Below, piece after piece: positions 27,324-39,578 of a DNA stretch of 64,000 bases. The DNA lies in contig NC_065879.2 of assembly GCF_932274485.2 (NCBI RefSeq), forward strand, positions 20,448,591 to 20,512,590, in the 5' to 3' direction. The position numbers were made by a program, and so were the translations under genes. The DNA is from Patella vulgata. Taxonomy: Eukaryota; Mollusca; Gastropoda; Patellidae. Within the stretch, counting starts at the first letter, position 1. Each line of letters opens with the position of its first letter. Below the pieces are notes generated by a model. That model had not been told where the DNA came from. It saw nothing but the letters and a program-made list of their open reading frames with translations, and did no database searches.

Positions 27324-30300
27324 TATGAGCGAGAAAAACAAAAATAATATTCACAGAAATAATTTATGGGATTGTAAATTCAAACCACTTGATGTATTAA
27401 CTGAGAACGACGAGACACTTTCTTCTCCACCACCAGAATTTACAGGTAGGCCTATCTTAATTTAGCTCCCGTGTATTTGTTTTTGTGTAAATTTTGTGTG
27501 GTGCAGTCCCCCCTGCACTTACTATTAGAGAAACGGGTTTAGTAACTGGTGAAGGGGGGATAACTGCATTTAATAAAAAAAATGGTGCTATTGATACCTA
27601 AACGAGTCAAACTGTAGAATCCAATGCAAGAATTCAACAAATCTATCAACAGTTATCGGTGGGTTTGTCATATGCGCGAATTTAATTTAAAAACAGGCTT
27701 TGTCCGAAATTGTCAGGACCTTAAAGGGACAATAACACTCTTGCTGGCTTGACAGCTCCAGAAAATAAAAAAATAGCCTTATTCTAAGTACTAGATGTGT
27801 TAGTGTCCTACCTGTTGTGTAACTTATCCATTATTAAATCCTATTTTACTTGTCCAAAGGGTTCAAAAATATTTTTAAATCCAAGTCACATTTGAAAAGC
27901 TTTACGTCAGGCTTTTCAAATCATTTGGTTGAATTTTTCCAATTTTTTAAATTAGGTGTGTTAAGATGAAATTTGTATCATCAATTAATTGGAATATTGT
28001 AAAATAGTACAATTTGTTGACCAGAATAAAGATTGGGACATATTATTCAGTTACAACAAGAGTGGTATTGAGCCTTTTAAAAATAAATCAAACAAATGAA
28101 ATGATAGGGGGTTTAACGTCCAATTTTTGCACTAACCGTGATAGAGTATGAAATGTTGCAAATTTTGTACAGGCAGCTAGCTTTTCGTCTAACTTTCCAT
28201 CAAATGCGATGTGGTCGTTATGTGCACACCGACGAATACACCGATGGACCTCTGTCGAACCCGTGACTTCTTGGAACTATAGTAAGACAGCAAATTACCC
28301 ACTCTGTCACCGTTCCCCTTCCATAGATTTAAAAAAATTGATGCCAAGAAACTCGGCTAACAACCAAAAGGCTAGATGAATTATCCAATACTAAATACTA
28401 TCAAATACCACATAGCCTTCTACATCATTATGAAAAACTAACACAGTGGTTGAATTATAGAAAAACATTTTTTTTGGGTTTAGTTCATGCGCGGACATTT
28501 ATACGATAAATTAGAAAATTCTATTTATGGTATCAGTACCCGAAGGCCCCAACATCTTAAAAACTAGCCAAGTATTACTCAATTGTAACCCAGTACTACA
28601 AAATAAACGACATCTGTACACAGGTCGGCTTGCGAAATTCGCTATAAGCTTACAAAAGATACCTAATTAAGGAAATGCCTGAATATAAAACTGCTTTTAC
28701 TCCTTTAAAATGGGCTTCAAACATTAAACTTAAAACAAAAAACATGTAGAAATACACAAGTAATTAATCTCTTGCTTTGATTAATGTTGAGTTACTCTTT
28801 AAACTTTCTATTAATTTAAATCGACATTATGCAACATACTTCCTTCAAGATTGTTTTTCATTCAATACATTTGTATTTGCCAAATGTTAATGTTTCACGA
28901 ATATGGCCGTTCTTTCTAACACTGGTATATAGCTTTCTACAATGTTCTGAACGAAACTGGAGACGCGATGGCTTAGTGAGTAAGACGTTGGCTCACTAAC
29001 CTGAAGGTCCCGTGTTCGATCCCTATGTTGGCTGAGAAAGTTCATCGGGATTTTCGGGCAAGATCCCCCTTGACAGTGGTGCAGGACGGAGGGCCTGACA
29101 AGGGACAAGGTATAGTCGTTTGGATGGGAAAAAAACAAAGGTCCCGTGTTCATATTGGTGTGCACGTAAAAGAAAAAATATTGAGATGGCATTGGACAAG
29201 AATGATTTTAACATAAGCTATATAATTCCACCAAGTTTCAGTTTTATTAGTTGTTTATCTACCAAGTTCAATCGGCTCTTAAATTAGTACAAACTATAAT
29301 TCTACCAAATTTCAGATTTTTAGCTGCTGATCTACCGGGTTCAATCGACTCTAAAATACGATAATTGACATAGATTGACCCAAAACATAGATTTTTAAAA
29401 AATCGAAAAAATATCGAGATGGCATGGGACAAAAATGGCTTTATTATGTTGGTTGGAGCCATTAGTAGTACCGTACAGTACAAACTATAATTACACTAAG
29501 TTTCAGATTTTTAGGTTCTCATCTACCGGGTTCTTTCGGCTCTCAAATATGATGCAATTTTCGAAAATTTGTGTCTGGAACCATATTCGAGGCCAATTGT
29601 CTGGGAATGTGATGAAAACTGATGCGTTTTCATATGTTTCTTATGTAGTCCTACCGACAATCTCTGGATAGGCCAAAATTTGGGTCTATATCTATTACTT
29701 TGTAACTCCTGGAGCACTACAAAATCCAGAAAATATACAATTACACCATTTTTTTCGGTTTTTATGGCCAAGTAGCATGCGAACCCTACCACTCACCTGC
29801 GATCTGATTGCAGATTCGTAATCTACTCAAACAGTTTTATAAGGCTACTAAATTTGAGCTGTATATCTTCACTAGGAAGGGGGTAAAAACAAGATTTCTT
29901 AAACTCGAGTAACTCATGACACTCAAATGCCCGTATCCCAGTCAATTTTCAAGCTACAGACCACAAATTTTGCACAGTTTCTATTTTTACATGTACAATA
30001 ACACATATTTTTTCTAGATTTTTTCGAGGGGGTCGATTTCCCAAATATCTGAAAATGCATCTTAATAGTTACATACTGTATTTTTAACATCAGAAGATGA
30101 CTTTTTAATTTTACGATTCGTTTTCTCTTTTCCAGAAAATGATTTCTTTCAATCTGAAGAATGGATGAACGATTCTGGCATTGATTTTATTCTCGATCAC
30201 GGTGAGTTAAGCCTCGTCCAATTATTATTAAAACAATTATTTAGAAAGTAAAGTTTTAGCTGGGATTTTTGTCCCACCCGAACGACTATAGAAAACATAA

Positions 30301-33300
30301 GGCTTGTTGCGCATTGACCTTCAAACTGACACTCACTAAGCACAGTCACGAGGCTGCGGTAATGGTAATGGAATGTAATCATTACATTTTTTAAGTAATG
30401 GCAAGCACTGGGCAAAAATGTCGGGGTATCAGTAACTGGCAACCCGACTGTTCATTGTCTGCTAGCTGAGCGTTTTTCTGGGGCGCCTGTTATCCTTGTC
30501 GAATGGTTAGGTGTTTTGGGGGAGGGGGAACAGTGACGGGTTAAAACTACAAAAAACAACTCTGCAATAAAACGACTGAAAAAGAAGTTGGTAGAAAATA
30601 ATGCAAGAATGTACATAGGCTTAAATATGTTTGGCAACTGGACAGTATATGCAAGTAGCGACAAATACATTCTGAAAATGGACTTTCCCTCAATCATGTT
30701 ACATGACAAACATGGCTTCTATAAATAGATTTTTTATATCTTTGGGGTATTTCCTCGCAAATACATTGTTTTGAGAGGGATTTGATGCAAAATTTATAAT
30801 GTTTGATAGATTAATTAGTTTGAATATGTTTTCAGTCCAAATATATCATCATATCACACAGTTTGTACACGGGAGGGCATATTTAAAATGTCTCCTTCAA
30901 CACTCTTCAGTACTGAATGATTAGGCCGTCTTTATGTTTCACTATTTTTATGCAGATCCGCTATGTGTTTTTTTTTAATCTATACACCATCCCGTTAATG
31001 AAGCGACTGCATGTCGATTATTAAATACACATTCCCAACCCTAGGAACAACGTCGAGTCGTTCAGTACAAGAACCATTGGCAGTGGGGAGTCAATTCGAA
31101 AGAGAGAGAAATGGGTTTAACGTCCACTCGTGACAAATTAGGTCATTTCGGGACTAACACATGGTTCAATTTTATTTCAATAATTCGCTTGCGCGTAGGG
31201 GTCTTTAGCAGTGGGAGGAAACCGGAGGACCCGTAGAAAACCCACGAGGTTGGACAGGCGACCCTACTCCTTGTCACGTACAAGTAGGGAATCGAAACCC
31301 CGCCAGTTGACTCAATGACAGACCTTGATATAGCGCGCATGTGCTAAAAATTCGGCCATCTAGCCCCCCCCCCCGAGTCAATTCGAAATAAGAGTAGGCC
31401 ACCGCGCAGCTATTTGTGAATATTTTTCCCTCGTGGCACACTGCGTGGCATATTACTGATTATTACTGTCTTCATTAGCCAACGTGGAGCAGAAACATCG
31501 GATGTTAAAGGACAATATTGGTGCCAGTCATTATCACATATGTGATAGAGCTGGTTAAACACATTCCAAATATAATTTTAACACAGAGATCATTGCTACG
31601 ATAGCTGAGTAATACAGGTTTCCTGAATCGGAAGTGACGAACTCCAAATGAAAACGCGAGTCATACCTCTATATAACTGCCTGATGTGACGAGTGATAAC
31701 AGATACACGGCCGAATTTCTGCTCACTAATAATTATTTCCAAGACCAAAAGCTGTTATACGGGACTGTAAGAGGATACCTGACAATTCAATAAAGTAATT
31801 GAATGTCATTACATAAGAGAACACGAGAAAAATAGAAATAGTCCGTACACTACCCTTGTTTATATTCATTCTATACCTTATATAAAAACATGGTAATGCA
31901 CGGACTTTTTCTGTTTTTCTTTCGTGTTCTCTTATCTAGTGGCAGTCAATTTTTATGAATTGTCAGATATCCTCTCACAGTCTCACACAACTTTTGGTCT
32001 TGGAAGAAATTATTAGTGAGCAGAAATTCGGCCGTGTATCTGTTATCACTCGTCACATCGCAGTCAGCTATATAGAGGTACGACTCGTGTTTTCTTCTGG
32101 CGTTCGTCATTTCCGATTCAGGAAACCTGTATTACTCAGCTATCGTAGCAATGATCTCTGTGTTAAAATTATATTTGGAACGTGTTTAATTAGTTCTATC
32201 ACATATGTGATAATGACTGATACCAATATTGTCCTTTAAACTCAATTTTGTTTCTTCAACACAAACACTTTGAAAATCAGTTCAATGCATTTCAAACGAT
32301 GTTTTTCTACTTTTGATCTCTATTCTAATGGATCTATTTAAAATAAATTTCAAGAGAAATGAGTTTACTACAATTAACCCGTCTTTTGATGTCGTAAGGT
32401 CTACATAATTATAAATTAATTAACCGTTATGGAATAATGACTTTACAGGGAACACGAGAACTCTAACAACTATTTGTACCTCGGTTACACTAGATGTCGT
32501 ATTTGTAAGTGCAGGAGAACCACACTACACACGAACAAAACCGATAAGACAAACTGGTGTTCTAGACAAAATGAAATGAAATGAAATGGAGTTTAACGTC
32601 CTACTGTTCTGCTCCTAACCTGGGCTAATGAAGACGGGCATACGCCATACAGTGTGCTATGAGGGAAATTTTGCCCGGACAGCGGCACTACGGTCTACTC
32701 TTATATCGAATTCCAACTGCCAAGGGATCTTTTACGTGCACGCCAATGTGTACACGGGACCTCGGTTTTTCGTCCCATCCGAACGACTAGACAGCTTTCT
32801 TTGTCAGCCCCTCCGTCCTGCATCACTGACAAGGGAGAACCACGCCGGAAAATCTGGATGAACTTTCTCAGCCAATGCAGGGATCGAACATCCGGTGTTC
32901 TAGACAAACTACACAGACATTTCAATCAATTAACAGCAAATATCAAATCTAGTGAATGGATCCGGCATTCGGTGCGCTGTACAGTTCCGGGCCGGTAATA
33001 ATACAGGCTTCACGCAAAATCTAAAACAGAACAATGATTTATTTACAAGAAAGACGCAATATCGATGTTCTATATGATATTATACAATATTTGAACAGGT
33101 TTCACGTCCTGTTCACACCCCTCGTTGGAGCCTAGCGCATAATGAGAGAGACCTATTCAATATTAAGACATATTTCGTATCTAACCTTTGGGCGGTAGCT
33201 TGTCCCTCGAGTCCCTGCTTTTGAAATTTTATCTTATCAGCGTGGCGCGAAATTTCTTCTGTCCACTTGAATGATTCAATTATATTTTGAATACGTAACT

Positions 33301-33383
33301 AGACCCAACTGGGAAATATGGTCATCATAACCAGAATAAATATTGATATTTATATATCCAAAAATATTAGCACAACCGTAAAG

Positions 33384-33425
<42 letters not shown>

Positions 33426-36400
33426 TACAGTATAAATTATATTGTTTTTATTACAGAGCCGTTATTGTGTAATCTAGAAGAAGATGTACAGTATTATATT
33501 GAAGATATAAAAGAACATATGAAATATTTAAACAGTATTAACATCAGTCTTAAATCACAACTCAAATACCAAACACAGTAAGTATATTATATTTAACACA
33601 CGAAACATGGCTTAAAATCAAATGAAATGGGGTTTAATGTCCTACTGTTCTGCCCCGGGGGATGGGCATACGCCATAGAGTGTTATGACTATTATGAGGG
33701 ACAATTTGCCCAGACAGCGGCACTACGGCCTGCTCTTATATCGAATTCCAACTGCCAAGGGATCTTTAACGTGCACGCAAGTGTGTACAATGTCAAAAAG
33801 AGTTAAATTTATATTGTTTTTTTATTAGCTAATTCGTAAGTTTAAAAATATGTCCTGTTGGCTCTTTTCCTTTCCAAATAGAGCAAGTTTAGGTAATCCG
33901 TTAAATTAAAAAATTTGACCGTGGCCCTACCCCACCTCTACTGGCACTGTACAGAGTATTTATACCAACGACATAACTGTAGTCGTTGGGGATTAGAAGG
34001 CTGTATGCAGTTACTGACTTTTTATTCTCAAATGAATACATTTGTATATATTTTCAGGTTCTCTGACAATATAGAGAGAAAATACGAAGAGAGTATCAAC
34101 CTGAATAACTCGTTGGGTGCGTTTATGGACGAACTGAAGGACGAGATCCAGTCGAATAAACAAAGATCCGAGAGGTTTCAGATAGAGAACGTCATCCTAC
34201 GGAAAGAGATACGGATTCTGAAAGAAGCTCTTGATAAACTGACTGGTGGAGTTAATTCAACCGATGACCCCCGATCTTTATTGGGAAATAACCCAACATG
34301 CAGCTACAAACGGTTAAAATTTGAAGAGAGAACAACTCTCTCAAGTGAATCAATTCTGGAGCGCAAGAATAAATCGCTGGATTCAGATCCGGATTCAGCT
34401 AAAACTATTGGTAAGCTATCTCTGGAAGCAACCCCATTCTTCGATAAACCAGATTTAAACCCATCTGATAATGATTTCCACAAAGATTCTATGATAATGG
34501 ATGATCACGATTCTCATAAATGGTTTTTTGTTGAAGTCGACGGCAGCGCAAAAGACACTAAGATAACAAGAACCAACTCCTGCACAAATCTTGCTGATTC
34601 AGGAAACGGTGAAGAAGGAGATGTTGAGATAGACAAAAAGAACTCTTCCATAGATCTTGCTGCTGATGATGATAATAATGCTGCTGGTGTAGATGCATAT
34701 GTCGATGCTGTTGGTGCTGATGATGTAGATATACATGTAGATACTGGTGCTGCTGCTGTTGATGATAATGCTGCTGCTTTTGATGATAATGCTGCTGCTG
34801 TTGATGATAATGCTACTGCTAGTGATGATAATGCTGTTGATGTAGATGCAGATACCGATGTTGCAGCTGCTGCTGATGTAGACGTAGATACTGCTGCTGC
34901 TGATGTTGCTGCTGCTGATGATGTTGATGTCGATGATGCAGATGCCGATGCTATAGAAACGGTGCCATCAGATGATGGTGCTTCATTTAGAGAAACTTTA
35001 GGTCACATTGTAGTACATTCAGCTGATACCAGAGGATATCTAGTCAACACAACGGATAATACGAACGAAGAGAAAAAAGTGAATGAAAGTGAGGAAGAAA
35101 CAGAAGGGAAAAACTCAGAAGAAGAAGATCTCGCAGATAAACTAGAACGAAATAAGTCTTGTACGGACATATCTGCAACTGCAAAAGACTTTGGAGTAGT
35201 AGACCATGTGGTAAATGAAACTTCCAGTGGGAAACTAGATTTATATTTGAACGAATTAGAGGTTAGTGATGACGAAGAGGATTCGGTAGAAGAAATTAAA
35301 TTAGAACGGAAGAAATCGTGCATGGACCTTGCTGCTGCTGCTGCTGCTGAAGACGGTTGTCAATTAAAAACATTTTCACTACATATTTCAGAATCGATAT
35401 CCGATCATAACTTAGATGAAATTCAAACCAGTCAGGGTGACATAACTACAGAGCAAGAACATAAGGTGGCTATTGTAAGTGGAATATCGCAAACAGTTTC
35501 TGACGCGGTGCATTTTAACAGTGCCCCCAAAATTCATGTCATTGCCCAGTCCGTTCATGTCACAAAGATCACATCTGATGCATCAAACATCACTGATAAA
35601 GATAATAGCAACTTGTTCTCTGAAGTAGCTATTGCAACAGATACTAACGCAGTTCAAAAACACGACCCTACTTCGTCGAAATTACCAGAAGAAATACATA
35701 GTAACAAGGCTGTTATCAATGGCGATACACAAAAACAAAATACTCGTCAGAAGAAGTCTGTACTCAAAGCACCAAAGTCTTTAACAAATGATGCCACCTT
35801 TATGCCACGTTGTGGTCTCGATCAAGTATCGGATTCAAGCACGAAGGTTAGGAAGGACCATAGTCTAAAGCCATTTACAAGATCCTCATCACTATTCTTG
35901 AGATCTGTTAAGTCACAAGAAATCTCACCAGAAAAGTTACCAAATAAGAAACAAGCAATGCCACCGCTGTTAAAACCTCATCCACCCACAGATCTTTTAG
36001 CTTCATCAATAACGTCTTCCGAATTCAAACTTTTATCCAAAGCTTCACTCGGTAAAATGCTGCCCCTAAAGCTACCATCTGTTGTTCATATGCCAGTTCA
36101 TCCACCTCTTTCTCCGATTAGATCGCCTAGAAAAACACAGAAAAGATTTTTAAAACTGGCTAAATCGACTGGGTTACTGCCTTCCGATTTGCCCAATTGT
36201 ATTCCCATCGCTGCAAAGTCTTCAAGAGAGTTTCGACCAGCTGCGGTGAAAAGAGGTCAAGGAATTCGTTTGCACATCCCGGATGAAGAAGCGTACACTA
36301 AAATAAAACGATGTCAGCGAGCAACTGTCTTTTCCAAAGCATCATCACGGACTCTTGAATCAAACATTGGACCAAGTGCTCCTGACGGTGGCAATGAACG

Positions 36401-36824
36401 CAATTCTGATGTTACAGTTGCGAAAGCGAAAAATGGTGAATCTGCCACAGAAATCTCACGAAAGAAATCAACGAGTTTGAAAAGTGAATTGACTCGACAA
36501 AGGAGCAGCTTTATTTTACCGATTCACAGTCTCGATAAAATTCCACTACCAAAGATCCCCAGTACACCAGGCGAAACAAAGAACAGTACACCCAAACAGA
36601 TGCGACTTCCCAAGTTGAATATCCCTCTAAAGTTGAAAACTATAAAATCACCAACCCCGCCTATGGAAGAACAGTTTGTTAAAGGACCTATGAAAGTGTT
36701 TGCGAATCTTGCAGCCAGTCGAACCACTGAATTAAAAGGTAATCCTATCTCTGATCGAAGTAGAAGTGTGCCGTGTATAGTTGACCTTAACTTGCCTTTT
36801 AGAACTCTTACTAAACGCTACTAA
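27324..36824 (+). CDS. Unrecognised coiled-coil, Asp/Ala-rich, Ser-motif protein (4 coding exons)
   Basis: Coding exons 27325-27445 (ATG one base after the acceptor CTTTCAG), 30136-30201, 33457-33577 and 34058-36824. Phases 1, 1, 2 join correctly to give 1,024 residues. Residues about 63-165 are a charged heptad-like coiled coil (IKEHMKYLNSINISLKSQL, FMDELKDEIQSNKQRS, LRKEIRILKEALDKL). Residues about 300-400 are an Asp/Ala run built on GATGAT/GCTGCT codons. The motif [RK]-x-[NK]-S-[CS]-x-[DN]-[LI] recurs four times near residues 274, 294, 466 and 520. The C-terminal third is basic and Ser/Pro-rich (PPLLKPHPP, HPPLSPIRSPRK, FTRSSSLFLRS, RQRSSF) and ends FRTLTKRY. No enzyme fold, signal peptide or TM segment. 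A cytoplasmic or nuclear scaffold regulated by phosphorylation is possible; I do not recognise the family. Confidence 0.8.
27725..28076 (+). mobile_element. MITE family H, complete
   Basis: AGGGACAATAACACTCTTGC and its inverted partner CAAGAGTGGTATTGAGCCT; TTAA at 27721-27724 and 28077-28080; 352 bases. In intron 1 of the coiled-coil gene. Confidence 0.85.
28098..28318 (-). mobile_element. Decayed SINE A
   Basis: AAATGATAGGGGGTTTAACG TCC at the tail end and TTACCCACTCTGTCACCG at the head end; the body is poorly preserved. Confidence 0.5.
28319..28960. other. Intron sequence, no feature recognised
   Basis: AT-rich unique-looking sequence. Confidence 0.35.
28961..29182 (+). mobile_element. 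SINE A, 3' truncated
   Basis: CGCGATGGCTTAGTGAGTAA, GTGTTCGATCCC, to GGTGTGCACGTAAAAGAAAA. Confidence 0.8.
29175..29560 (+). repeat. Two to three diverged direct repeats
   Basis: AATATTGAGATGGCATTGGA and AATATCGAGATGGCATGGGA, each followed by ACAAACTATAATT..TTTCAGATTTTTAG and CTACCGGGTTC; the unit may be up to about 230 bases. Confidence 0.65.
29561..31094. other. Introns around coding exon 2, little recognised
   Basis: Apart from exon 30136-30201, only a SINE A scrap at about 30255-30295 (TTTTTGTCCCACCCGAACGA) is seen. Confidence 0.4.
31095..31373 (-). mobile_element. SINE B, near full length
   Basis: GAGAGAGAAATGGGTTTAAC G, GGAGGAAACCGGAGGACCCG, TGACTCAATGACAGACCTTG, head ATGTGCTAAAAATTCGGCCA. 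Confidence 0.88.
31509..32235. mobile_element. MITE family C, complete fold-back
   Basis: 727 bases. AGGACAATATTGGTGCCAGT and its partner CTGATACCAATATTGTCCT start long inverted arms of about 280 bases; TTAA at 31505-31508 and 32236-32239. No transposase. A 94-residue frame in the right arm is chance. Confidence 0.9.
32571..32893 (-). mobile_element. SINE A with 15-bp target duplication, 5' truncated
   Basis: GAAATGGAGTTTAACGTCCT to TGCAGGGATCGAACATCC. GGTGTTCTAGACAAA flanks it at 32556-32570 and 32894-32908. The tRNA head is cut at the B box. Confidence 0.92.
33170..33423 (+). repeat. Dispersed repeat N with (GA)n end
   Basis: Related to 63190-63438: CTGCTTTTGAAATTTT, TTCTTCTGTCCACTTGA, ACGTAACTAGACCCAACTGG GAAATAT, then GA repeats (33389-33423). 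In front of coding exon 3. Confidence 0.7.
33621..33793 (-). mobile_element. SINE A, 5' truncated
   Basis: AATGAAATGGGGTTTAATGT to GGATCTTTAACGTGCACGCA. Begins 43 bases after coding exon 3. Confidence 0.8.
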
Positions 36825-37190
36825 TATGCGTGTATATGCATGCGCTGTAACATAAGATACGTTAAAATACAGCTGTGACGTTATCCTTTGATATTGATAG
36901 TGCAGGCATTGTGTCTATCATACATTATTTATACAAGATAGACAAACATTTTTGTTAGTTATAGAGAAATTTACAAGTGGGATAGTCCATATGTAGTTTA
37001 AGTTGTGTAAAAAGGAATCTACCGAGACATTGCGTAATATATCGATAGAAGACTCGGGGTAATGTCCACGTGCAGTATCAATATATTACGCAATATCTCA
37101 CACATAATATATTCACTTAATATATGGACTTTTATTTTACTGTGCAGTGGTATTGACAATAAATGAATAAATGAACGAATTTACTGTGCG
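36825..37190 (+). other. 3' UTR of the coiled-coil gene with stem-loop and poly(A) signals
   Basis: Two AATAAA hexamers (37159-37164, 37167-37172) lie about 335 bases after the stop. A hairpin with 19-bp arms at 37029-37047 and 37076-37094 (ATTGCGTAATATATCGATA against TATCAATATATTACGCAAT, one G-U pair) sits inside the UTR, with a 28-base loop. Confidence 0.55.
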
Positions 37191-37494
37191 GTGGTAATGA
37201 AAATGAATGAATGAATGAACGAATGAATGAATAAATCCTTTCAGTAATGATTTATAATACAGTCTTATTACAAATGTGATAGGTTGCCGTAAGATAGCTG
37301 AGCTTATCACTGGCCTGAGGAAATCAAATCTGCTAATACGAAATGGAAAAAAATCGTTTCATTGGCATTGAGTAATTGAAGTGGAAATACACAGGGCTCG
37401 ATTCTATGGATACATTTACTATTTATTACTGAGCAACGTTTCAACTAGTCTTTATGGATTTTAGTGGAAATGTCGATCAGAAAGAAGTTAACAG
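37191..37494. other. Intergenic, short inverted repeat
   Basis: ATGAATGAATG repeats at 37203-37237; GATACATTTACT at 37408 pairs with AGTAAATGTATC at 37493. Nothing else seen. Confidence 0.4.
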
Positions 37495-37745
37495 TAAATG
37501 TATCTGTATTACACCCCTGTATTACCGCGTTTTAAATTAAATTTGTCCATCTTTTACTACCGCGTTTTAAATTAAAGATGTCCTTTTACTACCGCGTTTT
37601 AAATTAGTGATGTCCTTCTTTTACTACCGCGTTTTAAATTAAAGATGTCCTTTTACTACCACGTTTTAAATTAGAGATGTCCTTCTTTTACTGCCGCGTT
37701 TTAAATTAAAGATGTCCTTTTACCACCACGTTTTAAATTAGAGAC
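37495..37745 (+). repeat. Minisatellite
   Basis: Six to seven units of about 33-36 bases, TTTTACTACCGCGTTTTAAA TTAAAGATGTCC. Confidence 0.88.
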
Positions 37746-37827
37746 GCTCTTGCTTTTATTGTATTTGAAGAACATCTCTACTAAAACATTTATTACAAGA
37801 TAGTATTGTAGCTCCAGTAATTCACCA

Positions 37828-37980
37828 GGATAGGATGGGATAGGAGATAGAATGATAGGATATGATAGGAGATAAGATAGGATAAGATATGAGGTAGAAT
37901 AAGATAAGATAAGATAACATATGAGATAGAATAGGATAGGATAGGATAAGGTAAGACAGGAGATAGGATAGGATATATGT
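37828..37980 (+). repeat. GATAGGATAAGATA-type simple repeat
   Basis: Purine-rich GATAG/GATAAG units, about 150 bases. Confidence 0.88.
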
Positions 37981-38624
37981 TTGTTGTTTAGTACTTGTAA
38001 TGTCTGTATTTATAGTGTTTTGTCCACGGGTTAAGTTATTAGGGGACATTCCCCTGACAACTATAACGTAATATCATATTTAAAATGTATCAAATAGAAG
38101 TTGAAATGTATATATTATATGTATGTTATTAAGTACGTGCAATATCTCTGTATATTGTATGTCTTATCCACGAGTTAAGACATAAGGTGATGACATAACC
38201 CTGATAATTATAACGTAATATAATTTTTAAAATGTTGAATCTACTTTAAACATACAAAGATATAAAGCGTTGGCTTTGTGATAATTTATACTTAATGTGA
38301 AATATTAAAATATTCCTGTATTATGCTATTTATTTTTTTAATTATTTATATTTCTTATATGAAATCTATATTTTTTCTAATTATTTATATTTCTTATGAA
38401 ATCTATATTTTACCGATTTGTTAATACTATACAATTGTTTATAATAAATATATTTTTTTATTTATTCCTTTGTGTTTATGCCGTATTCACAGATATATTG
38501 CACAATTCAGGGTGGTAAATTTAAGTTTCCTGGTGAGGGTGGGGACGGGCACACCAGAATGTTACGCCACATAACTTTCCAGCCAGATTTCCCTTTGTGA
38601 GTTTTGGAGGTTAAATGCTTGTAG
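37981..38624. other. Intergenic; two diverged direct repeats
   Basis: 37980-38080 and 38120-38240 share GTATGT/TTGTTTAGTA, GTCCACGGGTTAAG and ATAACGTAATAT. 38335-38420 is a doubled ATTATTTATATTTCTTAT. No gene. Confidence 0.5.
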
Positions 38625-38777
38625 TGTTTTGGATGGTACGATAACCGCAAGTCTCGTGTTGGAAATAGAGTTAAGAGCACAATTTCCCTCATTAGCACAC
38701 TGCTTGGCGTAAGCCCGTTTTTATCAGCCGTGTCGTGTTAGAAAAGAAGGATGTTAAACCCCATTTTATTTCATTTT
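38625..38777 (+). mobile_element. SINE A, 3' part
   Basis: GTTTTGGATGGTACGATAAC, AATTTCCCTCATTAGCACAC, GGATGTTAAACCCCATTTTA. Confidence 0.72.
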
Positions 38778-39283
38778 GCATTTATTGGGTGATATACAGT
38801 AATACCCCTGTTTGTTGATAATTCGCCAAGTCCGAGTATAGCTAAAGTTGTAAGCTGTTTTTATTATTTTGATGGTGTTGATTATGTGTAATGCCGATAA
38901 AGTAACGGCAACTAGAAAGCTTTATCGATCACGATACCACTGTCTCTATGTCATCTCTACCCTGAGTAAATGAGTGATTATTGGGAGACTGATAAGACCG
39001 TAAAGATACCGTAATAAAGGTCAAATGGAGGAAGGGAAAGAGGGGATAACTCTGATCGTTTGATGTGTAATTAGTTTGTAAAGTTTACGAGGAGATGAGT
39101 GACGTTTGATAAGGTCAAGGCCTGTGTTTAATTCTTTGAAACTAGTGATTATATGGGAACATGTCTGAGTCCCCTATTGTCGGTTGCTGAACCTGGTTTT
39201 ATGAAATGTCACGGTCAATATCGTTTATGCCTGGGGGTTGAGATGGCTGAAGTCAATATCGTTTATGCCTGGTGTTTGGAGAG

Positions 39284-39578
39284 GGTTGGGTGGCCAATTG
39301 TTTTAACGCGTGTGCGTAAGTTCATAAGGTCTGTCATTGATTCTATTGGCATGGTTTCGATACCCCGCCTGTAAGCCTACTTGGCAAGGAGTAGAGTCGG
39401 CTTGTCCAGCATCATGGGTTTACCTAGGGTCCCCCAGTTCCCTCCCACAGCTGAAGACCTCTTGGCTCATGCAAATTATTAAAATAAAATTGAACCAAAT
39501 GCTAGTCCCGGAATGACCTAGTTGGTGTCACGTTACCCCTCCCCCTCTCTTTCTCTCTCTCCTCTATCTCTCTCTTGC
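39284..39578 (+). mobile_element. SINE B, full length, CT-rich tail
   Basis: Head GGTTGGGTGGCCAATTGTTT, GGTTTCGATACCCC; GGTCCCCCAGTTCCCTCCCA; AAAATAAAATTGAACCAAAT; tail of CTCT. Confidence 0.82.

Noticed and set aside
31955-32239. 94-residue frame
   Set aside because: It lies in the right arm of MITE C and recurs on the opposite strand of another copy at 60952-61278.
33915-34057. Extending the long coiled-coil open frame upstream to an ATG at 33915
   Set aside because: A good acceptor (TATATTTTCAG) at 34057 matches the phase 2 donor at 33578 and continues the coiled coil; the upstream 143 bases lie in intron.
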